Source: Branchinecta lynchi
Lineage: Eukaryota; Arthropoda; Branchiopoda; Anostraca; Branchinectidae
Direction: 5' to 3'
Length of the DNA: 64,000 nucleotides
Assembly (NCBI GenBank): GCA_023053575.1
Contig: JAKZAP010000009.1
Span: 11,079,869-11,143,868, forward strand
Position 1 is the first letter of the stretch; each line of letters begins with the position of its first letter. The notes under the pieces are model-generated. The model was not told the DNA's origin. It searched no databases and was given only the letters and a program-made list of their open reading frames with translations. Below, piece after piece: positions 43,117 to 55,100 of the stretch. The position numbers and the translations under genes are program-made.

Positions 43117-46100
43117 GTGAGTTAACATGTTTCTTTACTCCCACTTACCCAGAGCAAAATAACACTAGGGAGAATTGACGAGACTTTAAAAAGTGACACA
43201 CACTCGAATAGCAGCGACACTAGCACCACTAGCGATAGAAAACGTGCCTACTTAAACTCAATCAGCCGTGTACTAGCGTTGTCTCCGACAACTCCATGTT
43301 TCCAAAAACGGCAAAAAGAAGGTTCAACCTTCCCTGTTTCCTTGATGTATGCAGACCGCATCTTAAGTTGCGTTTTATTGGATTCACTTTTGTTTCGTCA
43401 GAGTTTGTAGTTTGGCTCTTGTTTTGTCTTACGTGCGTTTTATTGAGTTCATGTTTCCGAAAAGTCAAACTACACCAAACTACGTCGGCGAGGTAGTTTG
43501 TAGTATGAGCTCCGTAGTTTCAGGTTCGAAACTACATCAAATGGAATGGACAAATAAAACGGCTTTTAAGCGAAACTACGCCGAAACGCAACTTTAGCTG
43601 TACTATAAAATTTCCAATCCTGCAAGTTCGTCTCGCTTTGAATGTCCCGAACTTAGTGGGCGGCACTAAGGCCTTGATGTGTGGGAAGCACAGGTCTTGG
43701 CAGTACTCGCTACTGTTATTCTGCTCTGCTAGATGTTAGCTCCTTCTGTAACTCCTTAGGGCATACAAGAAGAGTCCCCAGTCGTCTGTCAACGGACACT
43801 GCCATTTGGCCCTCTGCCAGACAAGAAAAAAATCTCGAGTACAGGAAGAGAGAGAAGTCGTTTGCCCACTATCATGGCCGAAGTAATACAGCCCGACGTG
43901 TCCTCCCCCCCCCCCCCACCATAAAAAATAATTCTTATACAGGACACGAAAGGAGCTGAACGCCTAGCGTATACATAGAGCGTGTTCCGTCCTCCTAAAA
44001 TAGTAACTATTAGTTACTGATTTCGTTCCAACCTCGTAAAAAGTTACTACGCTGACCGTTCTAACCTTCTCGAAATAGTAATAACGGTAACTATTTGCTT
44101 ACCATGCTCGGGAGCGTAGTAAGCGTTGTAACTACGCATCTCTGTAACGTGATTGGTCGGATTCGCCCGTGGCATGATGTTCCGCTGGAAAATAGAAAAA
44201 TCGTCGCAGCCTTGACGGCAAAAAGCCAGAATTCGGGACGTCATGAGTGGTAACTAGGGTAAGTAGAGTGGAACACGCTCATAGTAGTACACATAGTATT
44301 TGCATTTCTGATCGAGGTTTTGTTGGCTGTTGGCTTAGCCGGTTGCCTAATTTTCGGTTTGAGACGCCGTCGCGTAGTTCACCGTTGGTTGAATTAGTGT
44401 TGTATCAGCTGGTGATCCTTCCCCGGTCGGTGGTTCATCATCTTGCAGGCAAACTTAACTTGCTATAGCTCTCCAATTTCGGCGTTTGAAGTTTGAAAGA
44501 AAATAATAAAAATGAATGGTGTAGGATAAAATGTTTTGCATTGAAAACCGAACGTGCCTTGGTTAAAAAGTGGGAAAACTAAGCAAATAAAAGAAGTAAT
44601 AAACAGAAGATTATCATATCCTTATGTGTAAAAGAGTTGTCAGCGGACAATGAAGATTCCGGCAAACTTTTCGTTGGGTGACGAGAAAACTCGGCAAGGC
44701 TGAAAAAGTGCAAAAATTCGTAGTTACGAAAGGAAACAATGGAGAAAGGTGGAGATTTTAGAAGCTTATAAAGGTAGAATAAGCAATAGGGGTCCTTTAA
44801 GAAGAGACCTTTGACTTTGAAGCTAACCTCGAAATTGCGATCGAAAACGCAGCTAATCCCATTCTTGGTGGTCGGACGCGCTGCTGCAATAGAGATCTGA
44901 CTGGTAGGTTTCTAACTTCAAAGATGGCTATTATATGACGGATCAGAGTTGGTTCTAAAACTTCACACGGCGACTTACTTCAAGTTTTTTGCAGATATAA
45001 ATGCGGTGCAGTCCGGATCCGGCGGCAGTTTATCGACGATCTCTGGGCGGAATCCGGTGTTCTTCCGGAAGATGAATGGAGGGACTTGGCACGAGAGAAG
45101 TTAATCGAATTCGAAGACCAACTTCATGACGCCTTCAGGGCGGGTCTAAACTCATACAGCGGACAGCGAACGTGGGGATTCTGGGATGCGGTGGTCTACA
45201 GTCTTACAGCGACCTCAACTATAGGTGAGAGTGTTTTTCTTAAGGTGTATTCTCGCCGTTCACGGGGGACTCCACTTGAGGAGTCCCCGCGTTTTGTTTG
45301 TCCCGGGGACTCACTCCCCGTATTCTCGCGAGTCCCCACAGAGGAGAAATGCTCCGATTATCATCACCATCATCAAAACGACTCCCTTTCAGATTCGGAG
45401 GGGAATCAGTTTTGCTGGTGTTGTTTCAGTGTAGAATTAATGAAGAACAATCAGAATAAACAAAACCGAAAATAAAGTGGATCCAGACCAGTTTTGTCAA
45501 CTGCATTTTTTTTTTCGAACAAAATCCATTTTGGAAGCATTCCCCTTGTTCTCGCTGTTTCTGTGGAGCGTTGAGTGACTCCCTCTATTCTCGCCGTTCC
45601 TTTCGATTCCCGGGGGAGTCCTCGGGGAACAGCGAGATTACGCCTTTAGGATTTGTGTTTCCACGCGGTTGTCTGGCAAAAAATAGAAACACCATTTCAT
45701 CCCTTACTCCTGTGTAACAAACGAGCTTCTGAAAGTCCCCCGCCAGGCATAAAAAGGAAAGGAGGACCGCTTTTATTATTTTCTTCTTCTACTTTTACTA
45801 CTTTTCTTCTACTTTACTTAACAAATTTCGACGAATTGATGGACAAAGCTCCATCTACTTAAGCTTGCTTCGAGCTACATTGTAGCTTTTACTTTCTGCT
45901 CCAGAGACAGCGCGAAACTTCCATTGGTCAAGTTCAAGTTCTTTTAATTTTCAGTGTTACCAGGGACCCATAAATTTCCTGTACTCACTCGCCATTCAGG
46001 GGGCTTGTCATTTCCTATGCTTCTATGTTACTATGTTGCCCGAGCTTCACCTAGTTTACAAATATTCCGCTTGGGTCGAATCGGCGTTCTTGCTCAGATT

Positions 46101-49100
46101 GTCAAAACTGCCAGCATGCCACCAGGTACCTAACCCGATGAAAAATGTATCTCAAAATAGTACTATGAAGTAGTACGAAAAAGTAGCATGCAGTACTAAC
46201 GATGCTACTACATGCTTCTACTTCAAGCCTACCGTGTTACTGCATACTACTATATGCTACTATTAGCTGCTACTGGATACTACTACATAAGATTGGACCA
46301 GTCTGAGGCACATTGAATGATAGTATTCTTTGCTATTACATAGTAGATTACATGCAACTTTTTCGTACTACTATCATACTACTACGCAGGCTACAAATTT
46401 TTCAACGGAAGCTAAGACAAAAGATCCAGGATACTCCTCCATTACAGAGAAATATTCCTAGTTCAGCACAACAGCTGCGAAAAATTTTGTCTATCTGGAT
46501 TGTCGGATATTTTATCCCAGCGGGTATTTCTCGAACTATCTGACCCTCGGTCAAGAGCGCATCAGAAATTTCTTATTGACAAGAGCCCCCTGAATGGCGA
46601 GTCATTACAGGAAATTTATGGGTCCCTGGTGTTACTAAAAAAAATTGCAGCACTGAGTAGGGAGATGAAGTCGGATCACTCAGATGCAAGTTTACATTAT
46701 ATACATATTAAACACACATATATCTGCACATCTTTCAACGACAACATCTCCGGTTTGATAAAATCCTGCCCGGGGAGCAGGTTGCAGAAACTTGTGGATT
46801 AATAATGAGGCTATGAGTAAGTTTCAGAAACTACTCCGCTTGGAAGCAGTTGACCTAAAATATGGCGATTTTGCCCCCATATTGCGGCAAGGCATGGATG
46901 AGAAGTTACGTGGAGTAATTAAAGTTTAACCGAAACGGACTTGGATAGGACAATCTAGTTACCCATCACTTATTCACTTAAATTGGCATGAAGACCCGCT
47001 GAAAATGCGTTACTTCGTTCTTCCGCTATTCACGAATAATCGATTTTCAAATAGTGGAATTTCCATGTTATTTGTGGTACCTCTATTCGATGTTGTATGC
47101 CTTACGAGAAAGATTTCATATTTTTTTTGTTCAGGCACTAAGCAATCTTCACCAATCTCAGCACTGCCCACTGAAAAGCCGCGTTTGTGTTGAGATTAAA
47201 ATCTCCCGCGTCATAGTAGAATTCACGCTGTGGGGACGGCCGCACATATTCTGAACACCATAACTAGAGCAGATAGTGGAAAAAAAATTCCTTTGCAGAA
47301 TCCAAATAATTCAGTGTATTCAATTAAATGACACAAAAATAAGTTGTCTTTTCAGTGAAACTTTAAGAAGTTCGTTTATGTGACGTCCTAAAATACTACA
47401 ACGTGTTACCTTTCAGGCTATGGTCACATCGTTCCAGTCACAATTCTTGGTCGGCTTGCCACTGTTGTGTATTCGTTAGTGGGGATTCCCCTATTCCTAG
47501 TCCTACTGTCCGAAGCTGGACAGCTTCTAACGAGAGCACTGAAGTTTTATTGGATTTATATTCTCCGTTTTGCACAAACAGACAGTGGAAAGAATATAGT
47601 GGACTCCGCTTTAGTTCAGGTACAGTCTCTTTAGGTAATTGGTAGGCTAAGGATGGAAATGTTCATCTCCGGAGAAATCGCTTTCCCCAAATGTTCCTTC
47701 GGCCCAAGCTGACTGCGAAATATGCGAATTATAATTGACACTGCGCTAAACGGATACGTCAGCTAAATTTGTTCAAGCGATTTTTCAGCTCTTTTCTTCC
47801 TGTGATCACAGATTCACTTTCTAGTTTTGAGTGGTTGACAACCGCTGTTGGTGGTGGTTGTTTAGCTATCCTGATTTTACCTATCGCATAAGTGGGATAT
47901 CGGCATCGAGACCCCGCGCGGACACTAGATGACACCTACGTCGCAAACATCGCCAGCCGGGCGGGCCCCATGATAACCCCACTCCTTGGAACACGTGGGA
48001 TAGGCGCCATCCCTGAACCATGACCGCCGGCGATAAACCGCCAAGACCCAGCGGCAGGTGGCGCATATCCCACGTGCTCCTCGGAGGGGGTCCTGAGACG
48101 CTGCGAGGTCACAAGCTTCGCCGCTGGCTCTTGGTTGTGGAAGTGATTCGGGGAAAATACGTGGGAAGTTTGAAGGGGCGGTTAGTGGTCCTTACTTCAG
48201 CTCTCTGTGTGGTTGTGTACGATTCTTCGGCTCTTCTTCTTCCTGTGATCACAGTTTCACTTTCTAGCTTTGAGCTTCAGGAAAACCCTTGCTAAGAAGG
48301 GTCGGATATCGCAATTCAGCTGACATCCGTTTGGCACAGTCAGTTATATGATATGATATGATATATGTTGATTAAAAGCCGACGAGCATCGCATACAAAA
48401 CAAGATACAAAACAATTAAAAAATAAACAAACAACTCTTCTAGTAAATCCTAGTTACAAAAAGTCTACTCTATGCGTCCAACCTATCCGCAAAAACCATC
48501 CAAGCTGCCTAACCTCATACAAACTTTTCTCCTTAAGCTTTTCCACCAACCAGCCTTCCCCGAAAATTCGCTCCCCAAATATTTCATCTCTCAAATCGTT
48601 CAACTCTAAACATTCGCATACAAAATTAAACAAATTTTCTCCCACACAACCAAAAGTAAGGGCCACTAGACAGCCCCTTAAAACTTCCCACATATTTTTT
48701 CCGGATCACTTCCCCACACAAGAGCCAGCACCGAAGCTGATGACCACGCAGCGTCTTAGAACCCCCTCCATGGAGCACGTCGGATGTGCGCCCCCCTGCC
48801 GCTGTGTCCTGGCGGTTTAGCCGGCGGTCATGGGTCAGGGATGGCTGTTCCGCGGAGTGGGTATATAGAGCGCGGCGCTTAGCTCGGCGCAATAAAAATT
48901 TAAAACTTCCAGACCGAATCAAAACTTTAGAATTTCTCTTCGTTATGCTATTTAAATTTCTATATTTAAATTTCTATAAGATTCAGTGGTTTATATTTAT
49001 TCAATCTGACAGGTGCCAGTAATTACTTATATTATAATTCTGTTCTTCTATTCTTGTTAGCCTAATTCTACCATTATCCGAGCCAGATTAGGTTACCGTG

Positions 49101-52100
49101 TGTCGCTTTCCGAGGAACTGATTGGTCAGTGGGATTGCCTAAAAGCAGGAAAGGAAAGGAAAGGCATACGTCACGAGAAGACCAGGCAAGAATACTAAAA
49201 CCAGGAAAGGTAAACTAAAACAAGGAAAGATGCACCAGAAGTCGAGTTGAACTAAAGTTGTTCCGTGTTTCTTTGCGTTTGTTCCTCCGTTCGTTCGTTT
49301 CTTCGAAGCTTTGATTGATTTGTTTGAACTGGTACCCGTCTGGAACATGTGCTCAAGTTTCTACTGTATCCGACCGATAGAACAGGACATTGCTGTCTGA
49401 GGTGGTACTTGGTGCTTTTTCTATTCTTACAAATGCGTGCCACAAACTTTGGTACGGAGAAACGAGCAGCGATCGTTACTGTCTTTTTTTCTCAGCTTTG
49501 ATTTAAATTTCAGAACGGCGCGGTTCAGTTATGTCAACTTCGCGACCGTCTGTTGGCACGATTATCGACGAATAAATTCTTGGCTCCATTGGCTACGCAT
49601 TTGGCGCCAAGTTTGAATTCAAAATCGCTGCTGGAACCTTCGACGTTTACCATTGATGACCAGTTCGATCTACCCGCACAAGTAAGTGTACCACGCGACC
49701 CTGACGTCTGTCCTGGATTGGTGTAAGGATACTTCCCCTTAGGGAACCTCCTACACCCTCTTCAAGATTTACTTTCCGTATTTTCCAACGGACGTTGCCT
49801 GACAGTTCTACCATCCATAACAGATCACCACAACTTTCAGGGCCCATTCACACAGTCAAAGAAACAAAGTTACAAGATCAGTTAAGACAAAGACACCAAC
49901 ATTATGAACGGCAAAGGCACCATAACACTCTTAACAACCAATCGGAAATTTTGATTTCAAAGCGGCAACTGGAACCCTGGCTCCGCCCCCAAAGCAGTGC
50001 CGCCCTTCTAAGAAACTTGGATCCGAAAGAACTTTTTTTTTCCAGAAATGCCATAATCATAAACATAAACTTTGGTTGTTTTTTTTTGGCTCTTCCTGGC
50101 ATGATTGTTATGCATAAAATTTCATTCATAACGTTCTCAAACACAACAGATAACATCCCAAGTGTTGAATTGTCTGTTACGCATTGTCTGTTGAAACCAC
50201 GCATCCTTGTGCTGTGTGTTATGAGACTTCTGACAGTGTACTGTCTGATCTTTTCCGGATTAGAAATTCCGGAAACAAGTGGCATATTTCTGATTTATAC
50301 CAACCGCATTTCGAGGCCATTGTGCCTATCCAGCTTTTTGGCAGTCAAACATTTATTGAGTTCCTTTTTCAGGCGTATCTGCTTGTTTTATGGGCATACC
50401 TTTGTTTTGGAATGTTCGTCTTCTGGATCGGCGAAAGATGGTCACCCCTTGAATCCTTTTACTTCGTCTTCGTCAGTTTAACGACGATTGGCTTTGGCGA
50501 TTATGTTCCTTCGGTAAGCTTATTTTACTTCCTAAGCCGATGGAGCGGAAACACGTTCGGGTTTTCCTGGTCAAATTTTGTCTTTTCACAATGAGGTGGA
50601 AAACAAAATCGAACTTTTCAGTATGGAATTGACGCTAATGTTGATTAATCATAGGCTGTGAATAATACGAAAGGGTGATGCTGGCGGTCTCCGCTGTGTG
50701 TTCTTGCGACTCGGCTAAAACTCGCTTCGCTTTCCGAGGCTGTTTAAAGGGCGATTCTAGCGATCTCTTGGATACGCTATCCGAAAAGCAATCCGCCGAG
50801 CTCAAGAACAAGCAAAAAGTCCGTGCGCCTCAGTTGCACCTTTGCAACTTCTCGCTGACTTGCCGAAATCACTTTTCACTCGCTAAGTGGATTCGCTTTC
50901 CAAGTACTGGTGGAAACCAGCGGAGTGCGAGAACAGCTCTGGAAAACGAAGAGACTTTTAGCCGAAGTCGCAAGAACAGCCGGCGCATAACGGAGCTTTC
51001 CAGACCGCCAGAATCGCCCTTAAATTCCGCTCCGCTGGTTTTGGAAAGTGACGCCAATAGTGAATCCGTTCTATTCCGCTCCGTACTGGAAAGTGGCCAA
51101 AGAGCGAGAAATTTTAAAGCACATCAGAGTCGCAACCAGTCTTCTTCAGTTCTGGGGCTCGGTGGATTCTCGCTTCGTTTTTGGAGAGTGAATCCGTGAG
51201 ATCGCCAGAATCGTCCTGAAGTTGAATTACATTGAAATACATTACCAGAGGCGAATTACGTTTGAAGTGTGGGCGAGAGGACAGGCTTGGGAAGTTGGAT
51301 CTACACTGAAAAGAAATTCTCCACCCTCAGATAACTTAATCTGCATTCTGGCGTTATAATCCTCCATCGGATTTGAACTCTTAGAATTCGGAATAAAAAA
51401 TCTCCGAATTCGGTGATGGACAACTACAGTAGAGGTATGCTTATGTGAACACTTTTTTAACTGTTCCACTACCTTGGCTTTCTTACTTGCATATAAAAAA
51501 GTAAAATGGAAAAGAAAAATAACAAACTTGATATCAGAAAACAGCAAACTATTTCACGGTTATTCTGGCACAAACTTGAAGCAGAAATTCAATTAACTTT
51601 CTTTGATTTTGAATTTATTAAAAAGGTCCTGCCTCTTCTGAAGGCATCTGACGGTTCGGACCGCCATCTTCTCCATTGAAGGTGCGTTCCTGGCGGCAAA
51701 CTTTTCAACTTATAAAAAGCAAACCAGGGTTCAGCTGAGTCACTTTCATAGATGAATTAGCAAAATATTCAAAAAGCGATAAAAGCGTGAGTGATTATTT
51801 ATTTATTTATTTATTATTTCATTTAGCGTTAAGCTTTTAGCTTGTCATTACTAGTGTTTTTAGGGAAAAATGCCTGGTTTGGGTTTTAGTTTTTTCTTCG
51901 GCGATCGTTCACTGTTAGCGGACGTTCACATCTACTGTACTAAAGTCCGATGTAGGGTAGGAGAGACACCTGCACCCAGAATGGTAGAACACACGCCGAC
52001 CTGCACCCAGAATGGTAGAACACTCGCCGACAAGCAATCGAACTACTTACTGCCGATGTGAAGCAGACATGATAAGAGGCTTGTGGCTGCTCAGCCACAT

Positions 52101-55100
52101 ATGCAAGTTCCGTGACCGAACAGGCCCGTGAGGTCCCGCTCGTTTACAACGCCGTTAATCTGCTCTGTTTTGTTAAAGATTCCTTAAGTATTGACATATG
52201 AGCCAATCAGAAGGCCCCTCGGTTATAGTAGGAACTGAAAGACAGAAGTGCTATTCAGGCGGGATTTGAACCCACGACCTTAGGGTTTCCAGGCCACTGC
52301 CCTAGCACTGAGTACAGCGGGCTTGTGAACTCAGAGCACAAACCTCAAGCCAGAAAGAAGCAGGCCATAGAAACAGTGATCCAGCCGAAGGCAAACCCGT
52401 CGAAGCAGCAGGATGTCGCGTCGTTGTGTCAAATGAAGCTCGACCACGTTGTCCGTGGAGTCTACCCATTAGAAAGTCGTAACTGCCGAGGCATGGATTT
52501 GCCCACTGGATCTACCCACTGCCCGAATGGGACTGGCGGGACTTCTTGGATGAGCGACTGGCGTCAGTTCTTGGATGCCCTAAGCGCCTCTGGAGGTGAA
52601 GGAGGAACTAAGGTCTGGGGTACACTGTAAAAACAAATCTTGCAGTGTTTGCTACTGGGATTAATCTTGTCTCTACTGAGACAAGACTATCTCTAACTCG
52701 GATTATTATTATCCCAGCAGAGATAAGATTAATCCCAGTAGCAAATACTGCGCTAACTTTAATCCTTACTCGGAGAAACTTTTTACAATGTAAGGTAAGT
52801 GGATTGGCTAACACGATGGCTAACCTTTTATTGACCGCTCGTCGAGGCCAGCTGATAAAATCTTCTTGTCGCCTCCATGTTGCCAGTAGGATAAACTGTC
52901 TGATTTTGCATTTCGCTTGCAGCACCCTCTGGCACTTCTGACCTCGATTGTCTACTTAGTCTTCGGTTTGGCGCTAGTCGGCTTGTGCATCGCGTCTCTG
53001 CAGGTAATACTTTCATAGTTCTCGTCTCTGATCGAATTTAGAAACAGCAAGAGCTGAAAGCTCATATGGCACTTGCAAGAGTAGGCAAAATGTTGGCGAG
53101 AGTTTTTTATGGCACTTGAGCTTACTCAAGTGCCATATAGCGATTGTAATTTCTGTCCGTCAGTCGGTCTGTCGGTCCCGGTTTTGCTAGTTCGGGCACT
53201 TCCAGATAAGCTAACTTGGCAGGCATATCTGGAACTGTAACCAGATTAAATTAGAAATGATCGATTCCCCGATCCGACCATCTGGAGGGGAGTGGAGGGA
53301 GGGGGAATCCGGAAAAAATAGGAAAAATGAGATATTTTTAGCTTACGAACGGGTGATCGGATCTTAATGAAACTTGATATGTGGAAGGACTTCGTGTCTC
53401 AGACCCTCCATTTTAAATCCAGACCGGATCCGGTGACATTGGGGGGAGTTGGAGGGGGAAACCGGAAATCTTGGAAAACACTTACGAGTGGAGGGATCCG
53501 GATGAAACTTGGTGGAAAGTACAAGCAAAAGTCCTAGATACGTGACTGATATAACCGGAACAGATCCGCTCACTTTGGGGGAGTTGGGGGGGGGGAGAAG
53601 TCCGAATTTGTAGTGATCCCGCGAGTTCCGCACTTCCTGATGTGCTGGGATGATGGAAATTGACAGGCATGTCTGGGACCCGACCAGATTAAATAGGAAA
53701 TCGTCAATTCCCCGATTCGACCATCTGGGGGGGGGGAGGGAGGGTGAAGCCAAAATTTGAGGTATTTTTAGCTTGCGAACGGGTGATCGGATCTTGATTA
53801 AAGTTGATATTTAGGATGACCTCGTGTCTCAGACATCTCACTTTAAATCCGGGCCGGATCCGATGACACTGGGGGGAGTTGGAGGAGGGAGCCGGAAATT
53901 TTGAGAAACGCTTAGAGTGGAGGGATCGGGATGAAACTTGGTGGGAAAAACAAGCACAAGTCCTAGACACGTCATTGACATAACCGGACCGGATCAGGGC
54001 ACTGTGGGGGAGTTGGGGTGGGGGTCCGGATTTCTAGCGATCCCGCGAGTTCGGCATACTTCCTGATGTCCTAGGGCGATGAAACTTGGCAGGTATGTCA
54101 GGGATCCAAACAGATTGACTTGAGAACAGCCGTTTCCCCGACCCGACGATCGTGGGGGGAGTGGGTGGATGGGGTGTCCGGAATCTAGTGGCTTGCATAA
54201 CTTTTGAACGGGTGATCGGATTTGAATGAAACTTGTCTGGTGAGCTATCACCTCGGACGTTCAGTGTCACGTCCGGTTCGGGTTCGATACCTGTGGGGAT
54301 GGGGGGGGGGGGGAAACTCAAGAAACTCTAAAAGCAGAGGGATTGGGACGAAACTTAATGGATGGAACAAGCATTAGGCATGAAATTGACGGAGCCAGAT
54401 GGTTTCGGGGCTCTGTGAGGGGAGTTGGAGGGGGTTTCCTGGAATTCCGGTAGTCGTGAGTTAGAATAGTTCCAGATGTAAAACGACATTGAAACTTTGC
54501 AGGCATATTAGCGACCCGAATTATCTTGACTTAAGAACCTGACACAACATACCCCTGGAAACTTCCGTTCCTAGATCTGAGCCTTTTTGGGGAGCAAGAG
54601 AAAAGAAATATGGAAATTGACTTCTATAAATTGCAAACGAGTGGTCTGATTCGAGTGAAACTTCATGGGTGATACGAATCGATGGCCTCGACATGTAAAA
54701 CATGCGTTCGAACCATATGCGACCACGATTAGGGGAATTGGGGGTGGGGGACTTTTGACATGCACAAAAACCAAACGGATGGACCGAATGAGATGCAAAT
54801 TCGACAGTGCCGAGTTTATGCGGCCTAGATTTGTTATTTGGCGTCCGGGCCGGATTCGGCCAAGGTAGGGGGGGGGGGTACTGGAAACTTGTAGATAGGC
54901 TATGCTCCAATTTCAGTAGAACTTGATGGACAGGAACAGGGAATTCAGAGATTGGGCCCCAACCGGCTCCAACAACGTTGGTGGGAGGGGGGGGGGTACC
55001 TGAACTTTCCAAAAATGCTCAGATTCGAGTGAAACTTGATAGATGGTATAAAAGAAGATGCTTTAGGTGGTCGATTTTTTTTTTAATTCCGAACCAGACT

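Noticed and set aside
48365..48820. 151-codon plus-strand ORF
   Set aside because: It is the reverse of a LINE fragment that reads sensibly on the minus strand.
49795..50481. 228-codon plus-strand ORF
   Set aside because: Intronic sequence running out of frame over K2P exon 5; the correct frame there gives TM3 and the second filter.
50675..51199. 174-codon ORF as a gene
   Set aside because: Intronic, inside an inverted-repeat block, composition driven.
52240..52325. Functional tRNA gene
   Set aside because: B-box is good but the acceptor stem does not pair and the anticodon arm is poor.
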